Shown: piece after piece, positions 26,501-34,385 of the stretch
Numbering within the stretch: position 1 is the first letter of the stretch
How the letters are laid out: each line of letters opens with the position of its first letter
NCBI GenBank assembly: GCA_013816485.1
Contig: JACDEI010000025.1
Span: forward strand, 1-64,000
From: Planctomycetota bacterium
GTDB taxonomy: Bacteria; Planctomycetota; UBA11346
Reading direction: 5' to 3'
Length of the DNA: 64,000 bases
Position numbers and translations under genes: made by a program
The notes under the pieces: generated by a model
The model's database searches: none
What the model saw: only the letters and a program-made list of their open reading frames with translations
What the model was told of the DNA's origin: nothing

Positions 26501-28999
26501 TCGTCTACGGTCGTGATCTCAGCTCTCTCGCCTCCGGGCGTTGAGCACACCTCCGGACAGTGGGCCAGATACGCATGCCGAAGTGATCTCAGCTCTCTCG
26601 CCTCCGGGCGTTGAGCACACGCTGTTGAGGGTGTTCGAGGTGATGTTCTGGGCGTGTGATCTCAGCTCTCTCGCCTCCGGGCGTTGAGCACCAAATGCCT
26701 GCTAAGTGTAGTGTGATTCGTATCCCATAGTGATCTCAGCTCTCTCGCCTCCGGGCGTTGAGCACTTCCGCAGCAGGGCAGCTTGCCGGCGGATGGAGCA
26801 GTGATCTCAGCTCTCTCGCCTCCGGGCGTTGAGCACTACAGGGTCAGCGAGGGGGTGTCCCAGCGCAGCTCGTGATCTCAGCTCTCTCGCCTCCGGGCGT
26901 TGAGCACCTGGTGCACTTGCACAGCACGCTGAACGGCTGCAGGGTGTGATCTCAGCTCTCTCGCCTCCGGGCGTTGAGCACCCAGCGGCCACAGCTATGC
27001 CAGCGCGCGGCTTGACGGTGATCTCAGCTCTCTCGCCTCCGGGCGTTGAGCACTAGTTGCCCATATTGTGATTAATGCAATGCCGACACGTGATCTCAGC
27101 TCTCTCGCCTCCGGGCGTTGAGCACACGCGGCCGCGGATGCTGCGATGGTGCGGCAGGTGGGTGATCTCAGCTCTCTCGCCTCCGGGCGTTGAGCACGTC
27201 ATGGCGGTTCCTTGAGGGGTGCCCGCCGGATTGTGATCTCAGCTCTCTCGCCTCCGGGCGTTGAGCACAGCAAGACCATCGTCGCCACGACCGAACTGCC
27301 CAAGGTGATCTCAGCTCTCTCGCCTCCGGGCGTTGAGCACCGCGCGACTGGCTAGACACCGGGCGCGCCCTGGCTCGTGATCTCAGCTCTCTCGCCTCCG
27401 GGCGTTGAGCACGCGCTGCTCAAGCGCGAGGGCTCGAAGCTCGACGGCTGTGATCTCAGCTCTCTCGCCTCCGGGCGTTGAGCACAACCTCAACCGCCAG
27501 GTGCTGTCGTCGTTAGTTGGCGTGATCTCAGCTCTCTCGCCTCCGGGCGTTGAGCACAAACCGCCTGGGACGACCTAGAGGAACAGCAGCGGTGATCTCA
27601 GCTCTCTCGCCTCCGGGCGTTGAGCACCCGCCGCTCAGGACTTCCTGGGTGCGGATGGCGCCAGTGATCTCAGCTCTCTCGCCTCCGGGCGTTGAGCACC
27701 CGCCGCCAGTCACCTACACCACGATCCCGGTCAAGTGATCTCAGCTCTCTCGCCTCCGGGCGTTGAGCACCGTCCTGGCGACGCGAGGGCGCGGAGGCGG
27801 GCGAGGATGTGATCTCAGCTCTCTCGCCTCCGGGCGTTGAGCACACTTTACGTGACTGCTCATCGAGCCCAGCCACCTGGTGATCTCAGCTCTCTCGCCT
27901 CCGGGCGTTGAGCACGGAACACCCCGCCAGCGGTCGGCACCGTGATCAAGCAGTGATCTCAGCTCTCTCGCCTCCGGGCGTTGAGCACGACATCGCCGCA
28001 GCAACCAAGCTTCTGACCCAGACCGTGATCTCAGCTCTCTCGCCTCCGGGCGTTGAGCACAACAACTAGCACAGGCTGTCGTCGATGTTCCGGCACGTGA
28101 TCTCAGCTCTCTCGCCTCCGGGCGTTGAGCACATGGGGGCAATCTCAATCGCAGCAGCCCGGAAGCCGTGATCTCAGCTCTCTCGCCTCCGGGCGTTGAG
28201 CACTCGTCATTCGACGCGACCAGCCCCCGCAATCCACCGCTGTGATCTCAGCTCTCTCGCCTCCGGGCGTTGAGCACGTGTTGGTCATGGCTTGAGTCTC
28301 CTCCCCTGTCGTGGTGATCTCAGCTCTCTCGCCTCCGGGCGTTGAGCACATTGCCAATGCTGGTACTACCCCCGCATGAAACCACGTGATCTCAGCTCTC
28401 TCGCCTCCGGGCGTTGAGCACCGGTAAAAGTCAGGGTGATTCATCAGTGCCATAGTGTGATCTCAGCTCTCTCGCCTCCGGGCGTTGAGCACCACGTGGT
28501 GCGCGCGAATGTGGCGCCCAACTACGAGTGATCTCAGCTCTCTCGCCTCCGGGCGTTGAGCACAAATACTACGCACACGACGAACAGGGCTGGCTGATCG
28601 TGATCTCAGCTCTCTCGCCTCCGGGCGTTGAGCACTCGCGGTTGCGCGCCTTCGGTGGTTTAGTGTCCAGAGTGATCTCAGCTCTCTCGCCTCCGGGCGT
28701 TGAGCACCAGGTCATCATGACCGCGCCGCTGTTCAGGCGCCACGTGATCTCAGCTCTCTCGCCTCCGGGCGTTGAGCACCGCGTGCAGGTCGGCGTCAGA
28801 TAATCCGTGCGGAAGTGATCTCAGCTCTCTCGCCTCCGGGCGTTGAGCACGACCGCGGCGACAAAATGAAGCGCAAGGCTTACCGCACGGGTGATCTCAG
28901 CTCTCTCGCCTCCGGGCGTTGAGCACGCTTCCCCGTCCAGATCATCCGCATGGAGCGCAACAAGTGATCTCAGCTCTCTCGCCTCCGGGCGTTGAGCAC
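23543..28999 (+). CRISPR. CRISPR array, 76 repeats of 36 bases, 75 spacers
   Basis: I located 76 repeats by position, the first at 23543-23578 and the last at 28964-28999. Every copy read is identical, including both terminal ones. The repeat starts GTGATCTCAGCTCTCTCGCC and ends TCCGGGCGTTGAGCAC. Spacers are 34-38 bases. CGCC-TCCG-GGCG forms a stem, and the 8 bases after it, TTGAGCAC, would be the 5' handle left by Cas6, which supports plus-strand transcription away from cas2. Two adjacent spacers (25460-25496 and 25533-25570) share their first 20 bases apart from a few changes. Frames open across the array are artefacts of the repeat. Confidence 0.98.
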
Positions 29000-29119
29000 A
29001 CTGGACCCTGCTAAAAAAATAAGCTGGCCCACCAAGACTACTGATGCGCTGATCCGGGTCGCCGTCGGTGGGGTCAAGGTCCACCGTTAGGATCTGGTCC
29101 AGGCGATGGTCAAATGATC
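29000..29119. other. Array trailer region, no gene recognised
   Basis: It begins with ACTGGACCCTGCTAAAAAAA just after the last repeat. On the minus strand a frame reads DQILTVDLDPTDGDPDQRIS, which I cannot assign. It joins the array to the cas4/cas1 remnant. Confidence 0.4.
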
Positions 29120-29254
29120 TCATCCAGAACTCGGCCGTCGGTGGATCCATTTGCCGTCCTCGGTGAAGGCGTTGTCTGCCCAACGCGACTCCACATGCAT
29201 GAGGTGGAACAACCGCGGGCAGTAGGTGAATTCGTTGAGCATCCGCGCCGGCAG
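29120..29254 (-). pseudogene. N-terminal remnant of a second cas4/cas1 (type I-G-like)
   Basis: About 40 codons read LPARMLNEFTYCPRLFHLMH, then VESRWADNAFTEDGKWIHRR, then four more residues and a stop. The block LPARMLNEFxYCPRLFxL followed by ADNAxTxxGxxxHRR is the characteristic beginning of the Cas4 part of type I-G (formerly I-U) Cas4/Cas1 fusions. The rest of Cas4 and all of Cas1 are missing. It is a different lineage from the intact fusion at 21218, whose N terminus reads MALHAVAYCERLFYL. It points toward the array on the minus strand, as expected for a mirror-image locus. Confidence 0.75.
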
Positions 29255-29326
29255 CGAGGCGGTCGCCCCCGTGCTTGTCCGCCGCCGGGCACGGTCTATA
29301 TCAGCGGTACTATCGAGGTGCCCCCC

Positions 29327-29746
29327 ATGGCCAGACGCGCCCGTGAACCCGTCAGTATCTACCATACGACCCCCTCCCGTCCGGCTGGCGCTGGCTCCGT
29401 CCGTAAACGATCTGGCGCACGCGCACATTCAGCGACGACGGCTGGATCCCCGGATGCGTCCGGCCCCAATGCGGGACCGGTCAGAGCCAAGCTGTTCGCC
29501 AATGGCCGCAGCCAGGCGGTACGGCTGCCGAAAGAGTTCCGCATGCCCGGCACCGAAGTCCTGATCCACCGCGACGGTGACCGGGTGATTCTTGAACCAG
29601 TGGCGGACATTCCGCGCGACGCCAAGGGCTGGCCGATCGGCTTCTGGAAACAGATGGCCAAGCTGCGCGAGGGTGTCGATTGGGATGAGTTCCAGATCCC
29701 TGATGATCCTGTCCCGCCACCAATCACGCCGTTTGACCAGCGCTGA
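29327..29746 (+). CDS. vapB: VapB-type AbrB antitoxin with an unusual N-terminal extension
   Basis: The C-terminal 87 residues (from about 29483) are a typical swapped-hairpin AbrB antitoxin, AKLFANGRSQAVRLPKEFRM followed by PGTEVLIHRDGDRVILEP. Homologues usually start within a residue or two of this block. Here no ATG, GTG or TTG is in frame close to it, and the nearest in-frame ATG I see is 29327, adding about 52 low-complexity residues antisense to the cas4/cas1 debris. The native start may have been lost in a rearrangement. The stop overlaps the toxin start by one base. Confidence 0.7.
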   Translation: MARRAREPVSIYHTTPSRPAGAGSVRKRSGARAHSATTAGSPDASGPNAGPVRAKLFANGRSQAVRLPKEFRMPGTEVLIHRDGDRVILEPVADIPRDAKGWPIGFWKQMAKLREGVDWDEFQIPDDPVPPPITPFDQR

Positions 29747-30165
29747 TGCGCTACCTGCTCGACACCAACATCGTCAGCTACGCACTGCGCGGACAACACG
29801 GCATCGAGGAAAAACTCGCGGCAATTCCCAAGCGGGATCTGCTGCTGAGCGCGGTGGTCCTGGGCGAGGGACTGACCGGTTCCTACAAAACGGCACGTCC
29901 GCAGATGCTCATCGACCTCTGGCGTTCCTACGTTGCTGGCTGGGAGCTGGCACCATTCGATGAGGCCTGCGCCGACGCCTATGGCCGCATCCGTGCCCAC
30001 CTGGAACAACACGGCCGCATGATCGGCATCCACGACTGCCAGATCGCGGCCACCGCCCTGGCCTATGCTCAGACACATGAGGTCGCGGTCACGGTGGTCA
30101 CCGACAATATGGAAGAGTTCAAACGCGTGCCGGGGCTCAAGGTGGTGAATTGGGTGAAGCGGTGA
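29746..30165 (+). CDS. vapC: VapC PIN-domain toxin
   Basis: A 139-residue PIN ribonuclease beginning MRYLLDTNIVSYALRG with the first catalytic aspartate, SAVVLGEGLTG with the glutamate, GIHDCQIAATALA with the second aspartate and VTDNMEEFKRVPGL near the C terminus. All catalytic acidic residues are present and length is normal, so it is probably functional. It is cotranslated with the upstream antitoxin through a one-base overlap. It ends 72 bases before the csb2 fragment on the other strand. Confidence 0.9.
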   Translation: MRYLLDTNIVSYALRGQHGIEEKLAAIPKRDLLLSAVVLGEGLTGSYKTARPQMLIDLWRSYVAGWELAPFDEACADAYGRIRAHLEQHGRMIGIHDCQIAATALAYAQTHEVAVTVVTDNMEEFKRVPGLKVVNWVKR

Positions 30166-30237
30166 GCGGGGACGTCGCAGCCGGGACGGAGTCAGGGTAA
30201 CGAGGAAGGCTGACGCTGTTCTCATCGGCATGATCGG

Positions 30238-30888
30238 TCATTCGTCGACAGCAGCGAACAATCCGAGGCCAAAGTGGCTGCCGTATCCGAGCGATAGCGG
30301 ACCATTGATTGACCCTGGGAAGGTTAATCGCAGTGCCCATGGACTCGTATCCGGCGGCTGTGGATGTCCTGGACGACGATGGCGAACATAGGCAAGGAAC
30401 GACGCATCCATCATCGCGCTGCGCGGCAGAACTTCGACCTGCGGTGTCGCCAAACCACGCGCAGCACATTCGGCGATTACCTGTCCGACAATGTTGTTTT
30501 TTCCGCTCTTCTTGCGAAAGCGAGGAGCGATGAACGGCGTGCGACTGGTCCAGATCGCACCATGACCGAGTTCCGCACACGAACTTCCCGAGCGGTTTCG
30601 TAGTTGGCGTGCGAACAGAGCCTTTTCGCCGCTGCCGACCAGGGAGACCACGATGGTTGGCAGATCCTTGCCCCAGGTGGTATCGATGCGGGCGATGGCC
30701 TCTTGCGCTTCGGCATCCAGACCGTCTTTCGCGTGCACCACTACATGATCAATTGGTCCATCGCCATCAAGATCGAGCGGCAGCCACTGCGCATGCCGGT
30801 GGTTTGTCGCGCTCATCCACCACGTGCGACATGGGCGCAGAGCGGTGTCGCTGTTCTGATCACGGAATGCCTTAGGGCCTAGTTTTCG
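30238..30888 (-). pseudogene. csb2: C-terminal remnant of csb2 (type I-G Cas5-Cas6 fusion)
   Basis: About 215 codons on the minus strand match the C-terminal half of Csb2: HRHAQWLPLDLDGDGPIDHV, then WTSRTPFIAPRFRKKSGKNN, and at the end LRLTFPGSINGPLSLGYGSH followed by FGLGLF. In type I-G systems Csb2 provides both the Cas5 and Cas6 functions of Cascade, and the last glycine- and histidine-containing segment belongs to the Cas6-like half. The N-terminal half is missing: upstream of about 30888 the frame continues into unrelated sequence antisense to a TA module. The fragment is thus the trace of a second, type I-G, CRISPR system. Confidence 0.75.
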
Positions 30889-30923
30889 GTCCATGATTCG
30901 GGTCATTTTCGTTGTTCCCAGCC

Positions 30924-30953
30924 TGATCATGACCATTCTTCTGGTCATGATCA
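30924..30953. promoter_or_regulatory. Perfect 11-base inverted repeat over the antitoxin start, likely operator
   Basis: TGATCATGACC (30924-30934) and GGTCATGATCA (30943-30953) are exact complements separated by 8 bases. The right half covers the ATG of the phd-type antitoxin at 30947. Antitoxins of this type repress their own promoter through such palindromes, so this is a probable autoregulatory site; placement over the start codon would also allow an mRNA hairpin that hides it. Confidence 0.7.
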
Positions 30954-31225
30954 CCTGCTCCATCGCCGACACCAAAGCGCACCTTTCGTCCTGTGTTGCA
31001 CGGGCCGAAGCAGGGGAACCCGTCCTGATCACCCGCCATGGACGACCGGTCGCAGCCATGATCAGCGCTGAGGAATGGGATCGGGTCCAGGCTGTCTTAG
31101 GAACTCGGCGACGCGGACTAGCCGGGCTGCTCGGTGGTTGGGAAGATTCGGACCGTCTTGCCAGCCACGTGGATGAAGTGGTCGCGGCGCGCTCAACCAC
31201 TCGCCCTCTACCATCCATGGAGTGA
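30947..31225 (+). CDS. Phd/YefM-family antitoxin
   Basis: A 92-residue antitoxin beginning MITCSIADTKAHLSSCVARA with EAGEPVLITRHGRPVAAMIS, the Phd/YefM N-terminal DNA-binding fold, and a C-terminal toxin-binding tail. The ATG at 30947 matches the family start; an ATG further upstream would add 18 hydrophobic residues across the inverted repeat. It overlaps the toxin gene by 4 bases. It lies directly beside the broken end of csb2. Confidence 0.85.
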   Translation: MITCSIADTKAHLSSCVARAEAGEPVLITRHGRPVAAMISAEEWDRVQAVLGTRRRGLAGLLGGWEDSDRLASHVDEVVAARSTTRPLPSME

Positions 31226-31692
31226 GCGTGGCTTACCTGTTCGACACCGACGCGATCTCTCACCTGTTCAAAAAATCCCCGCTGCCGGCCTACGTGACTT
31301 GGGTCACGGGCATCCCCCTCGACGATCAGTTTACCTGTGTGCCGGTGGTAGCAGAGCTGTTCGCTGGCGCGTTCGCGGTTGATGACCCCATCCATCTGGA
31401 GCGGATCCGCCGGCACATCATTCCCGAACTGACCATCCTGCCCTTCGGTCTGCGCGAGGCGGAGGTCTATGGCAGGATCCGCTCGGCGCTGCGACAACGC
31501 GGTGACTTGGTGGCGGACCTGGACCTGATGATCGGTGCCTGTGCCGCTGCCCATGGACTGACGCTGGTCACCGGGAACCGGCAGCATTTCGAGCGCATGG
31601 TGCCGCTGGGCGTGTCTTGCTGTTGGGTTTTGGCCGATGCTTTGGCCGATGCTTCGGCAGAAGCCACTCGCACGGCAAAAAAGAACCGCTGA
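31222..31692 (+). CDS. PIN-domain toxin paired with Phd antitoxin
   Basis: A 156-residue PIN ribonuclease with LFDTDAISHLFKK (first aspartate), VPVVAELFAGA (glutamate), DLDLMIGACAAAHG (second aspartate) and LVTGNRQHFERM. It starts at GTG overlapping the antitoxin stop. The last 20 residues, DALADASAEATRTAKKNR and preceding, are an alanine-rich tail not typical of the family, where the protein would normally end shortly after HFERxxGL. A small frameshift or extension at the 3' end is possible, but the catalytic core is intact. Confidence 0.82.
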   Translation: MSVAYLFDTDAISHLFKKSPLPAYVTWVTGIPLDDQFTCVPVVAELFAGAFAVDDPIHLERIRRHIIPELTILPFGLREAEVYGRIRSALRQRGDLVADLDLMIGACAAAHGLTLVTGNRQHFERMVPLGVSCCWVLADALADASAEATRTAKKNR

Positions 31693-31861
31693 TTCTTGAC
31701 CCCAGCAATTCGTTTTCTCTGACGATCCGGCTCGCCATCGCCACAATAGCATCTGGGTCGACGACACTAACGAAAGATCCCTCTGCGCCTTTATGAGTGC
31801 GGCAGTGTCGTGAGTATCGACAAGGTGTGGCCTTCGTAGAATCACCATGGTTCCATTGGTG

Positions 31862-32974
31862 TCATGCATGGTGCGAAGTGATATCCGACATCCGCGACCG
31901 CGTCTGGTCGCACTCAGGTGTCAGATCGGACCGCATCTGTTCGATCTGCTCACGTAACCACGTGCGCAACATTTCTGGAGCCTCGACGCGGGCCTGGGCG
32001 GCGAGGCTGAGGATCCATCCTCGCGCTTCGAGCCAGCCGCTGGTGCGGAAAGTCAGGCGATGCCAATCGGGGCCGTGCTCTGGTGCGGCCTCCACCGTTT
32101 GGGCATCACCCCAGGTGCGGTCGACCACATCGGGCCACGCGTCGGGGCCGATGGCGACGGAGATGCGCATGGTTTCATCGGAATGTGCCGAACTGGTGGC
32201 ATTGAATCCTGTGGCGAGCATCGCATCCACATCACCATGCGGCAGCATCACGGGGCAGCCGGGTGGACGCTGACGCACCACCGTGACCACGGTGCCAGCG
32301 ACGGGGATGATGCGACTCAAGCGGTATTGCTTCACCCGACCAGGCGGCTTCTTCGCTTCAGAAGCCCACGAGAATCAATGATACTCACCCCGAATCGCGA
32401 CCAATCGCATCGGTACGACGTGGACGTCGCTTTCACCGCCACGCCGGTTGCGGTAACGGAACCGCACGGCCTGACCGGTCCGCAGCGCACGGCCAATGGT
32501 CGCCACTGCTCCAGGTGGATCGGTGGCGACCGCAAATCGGCTCGCACCCAGGGTGCGAGGTGCAATGGCGGCCGCTTCATCGGCAAGCCCAGACCGTTCC
32601 AGCAATCCGTGCAGCGCAGCGGACAGGTCGCCGTCGTACGCACTGCGCTGGCTTTCCCACCCCGGGTGGCGTGCATCCGGATGACGCAGCAGGCCACGGG
32701 CGGCGATGATCGCGGTCAGTTCGTCATGGCTCAGGTAGGTGAGTGGTTTCGCCAGGGGTTCGGGTGGCAGGCCATCCAGATACCAGCGATGGCTGCGGGC
32801 ATCGCCATCGGGTTCTTCTCGGAGCTGAGAAGGGAAACGGGCACGCAATTCTGCCAGATCCCGTTGTGCCTGCCGGACGCTGACGTGGATCCTTGTCGCC
32901 AGTTCGGCTGCCGTGCTTGGTTCCTCCGCAAGCACGCGAAGGATGTCTCTCTGTCGCTCGGTTGAGGAAACCAT
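31862..32974 (-). pseudogene. WYL-domain regulator paralogue with one in-frame TGA
   Basis: Read through one TGA (32375-32377), this is a WYL regulator of 371 codons, the same 1113 bases as the intact gene at 13178-14290 and alignable from end to end. The segment before the stop ends VRFRYRNRRGGESDVHVVPM then RLVAIRGEYH; after it comes FSWASEAKKPPGRVKQYRLS. In the intact paralogue the same place reads GSWHCFAW, so the TGA replaces a cysteine codon. Downstream the WCX domain is undamaged. The simplest reading is a recent nonsense mutation. It heads the decayed minus-strand cas locus as its paralogue heads the intact one. Confidence 0.82.
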
Positions 32975-33090
32975 GTCGCTACCATGTGGAGCGAATCATT
33001 GCCGTCAAAGAAAGATTCGGTCCACAGTGCGCCTGCGTCGCACGGACAGGCTAGGTTACGGAATCATCGATGATCACCGAGAAAGCCGAT

Positions 33091-33184
33091 GCCCATCCTT
33101 GCTTGAGCATGGATGGGCGTCTCGCCCATGGTTCTTCATGCAGTGAAATGATTGCGCTCTAGGACCACGGGCGGGACGCCCGTG
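33091..33184. repeat. Cluster of hairpins of the ATGGGCG/CGCCCAT dispersed unit
   Basis: Three stems in a row: GCCCATCC/GGATGGGC (33091-33118), ATGGGCG/CGCCCAT (33113-33129) and CACGGGCG/CGCCCGTG (33166-33184). The stretch 33115-33134 is identical to the one that begins at 12767, so the unit flanks the CRISPR island on both sides. Confidence 0.75.
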
Positions 33185-33196
33185 CCACGGGAAATA

Positions 33197-34351
33197 TTAC
33201 CGCCGCCGCGCTTTGACCTTCACATACGGCGGCAGAAACGCCGCGCGGTGGTCTGCAGAATCCGGCGGTGCCCACGCATCCCCCAGGCTTGGCTCGCTGA
33301 GATCCTCGATGACAAAACCAGCGCGGCAGAGGCCGCCGAGGAGGGCGTCGAACGTGTGCAGGAACTCGTGCGTTCCGGCTTCACGGTGGTCGTGACCGCT
33401 GACCGCCGGAAGTGGTAGGCCGTCGATGTGGAAGGATTCCATCATCCATCCATCGCTGACGCGCTGGGCACGGGCTTGCAGCGACGCGGGCTGTTTGTGC
33501 TGCGCCACCAGCAGACCACCTGGGCGCAGAACATGGGCTAGGCCAGCATGCACTGGCACAAGATCCCGCACGTAACAACTACTTACCGGCTGCACGACGA
33601 TGTCGAACGCGGCAGCCGGAAACCGCGTCGCCAGGTCATCGATGCTGCCGACCATGGTGGTGAGGCTCAGACCGTGCGCGGTTGCCAGATGCTGGTCGAT
33701 GGCGAGTTGGGCGGGTGAGAGGTCGAGCACCGTCACTTCGGCACCAGCGCGAGCGAGCAAGGGGCCGTGACGTCCACCACCAGCCGCCACGCATAACACG
33801 CGTTTGCCGGCAACCCCCTCTGCCAACAACCACGGATCGAGTTGTTCTTCTGCTGAAGGGCGATCCGGCACCACCTCGTCGCCGATGAACCGGCGATCCT
33901 GCGCCATGCCATCCCAGCGCTCGGCATTCTGCGCGAGGATGTCCGCACGGTCGGCGAGCGGCATCTGCCACGCACGCGCCTGGGCGAAACCAGCGGCCAA
34001 CGTCGGTGCACCGGTTTGCGTCAAAACTCTTTCCACCGCATCCATCGGCGACACCTGCGCCAGGTTGAGCGCGATGCGTGGTGCGACGGCGTCATGCAGT
34101 CCGATCCACCGTCCTGCGAGATGGCGCACCAGCAGCTCGCCAAACCACGCGCCATAACACGGGGTCAACAACGTGGTCTGGCCGGAGCCCTGCGTCGCAG
34201 CGAGCGCCCGCTCAGCTGCCAGCACCCGATCGACGTCGTTTACTGCCGCGGGATCATGGCCCAGGCGCACACGATGGAACTCCGCCGCATGCCGCACTGC
34301 CACCTCGGCCATCGCGTGCAGGCGGGCGATGATGTCGGCGTCGGAACTCAC
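33197..34351 (-). CDS. SAM-dependent methyltransferase of unknown substrate
   Basis: A 384-residue protein with an N-terminal helical region (about 1-165) and a class I Rossmann methyltransferase domain: motif I VLCVAAGGGRHGPLLARAGA, the acidic VLDLSPAQLAID loop, and the LRPGGLLVAQHK post-motif strand. It starts at GTG. The N-terminal region is not a domain I recognise. The substrate could be a small molecule or RNA. It ends about 13 bases from a dispersed repeat marking the edge of the CRISPR island, and lies next to ilvE on the same strand (34-base gap), suggesting cotranscription. Confidence 0.78.
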   Translation of the reverse strand: MSSDADIIARLHAMAEVAVRHAAEFHRVRLGHDPAAVNDVDRVLAAERALAATQGSGQTTLLTPCYGAWFGELLVRHLAGRWIGLHDAVAPRIALNLAQVSPMDAVERVLTQTGAPTLAAGFAQARAWQMPLADRADILAQNAERWDGMAQDRRFIGDEVVPDRPSAEEQLDPWLLAEGVAGKRVLCVAAGGGRHGPLLARAGAEVTVLDLSPAQLAIDQHLATAHGLSLTTMVGSIDDLATRFPAAAFDIVVQPVSSCYVRDLVPVHAGLAHVLRPGGLLVAQHKQPASLQARAQRVSDGWMMESFHIDGLPLPAVSGHDHREAGTHEFLHTFDALLGGLCRAGFVIEDLSEPSLGDAWAPPDSADHRAAFLPPYVKVKARRR

Positions 34352-34385
34352 GGTGATTTATTCAGCCGCTCAGCAACTCAGCCGC

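Noticed and set aside
23716-28803. Many ORFs across the CRISPR array with recurring VISALSPPGVEH or CSTPGGERAEIT
   Set aside because: They are translations of the 36-base repeat in open frames, not proteins.
29000-29110. Leader on the distal side of the array, because of the A/T run CTAAAAAAAT near 29011
   Set aside because: In that orientation the repeat hairpin leaves no 8-base handle, and cas2 lies at the other end. It is kept only as a possibility linked to the lost I-G locus.
28821-29183. Minus-strand frame with DQILTVDLDPTDGDPD as a possible transposase remnant
   Set aside because: The match to an IS transposase motif is too short and the frame runs into the repeats.
30889-31869. Upstream part of the long minus-strand frame that ends with the csb2 fragment
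   Set aside because: It is antisense to a well-supported TA module and has no family resemblance; the homology to Csb2 stops near 30888.
32375-32377. TGA as a selenocysteine codon in the second WYL gene
   Set aside because: It aligns with a cysteine, but WYL regulators are not known selenoproteins and I cannot see a convincing selenocysteine-insertion hairpin; nonsense mutation is simpler.
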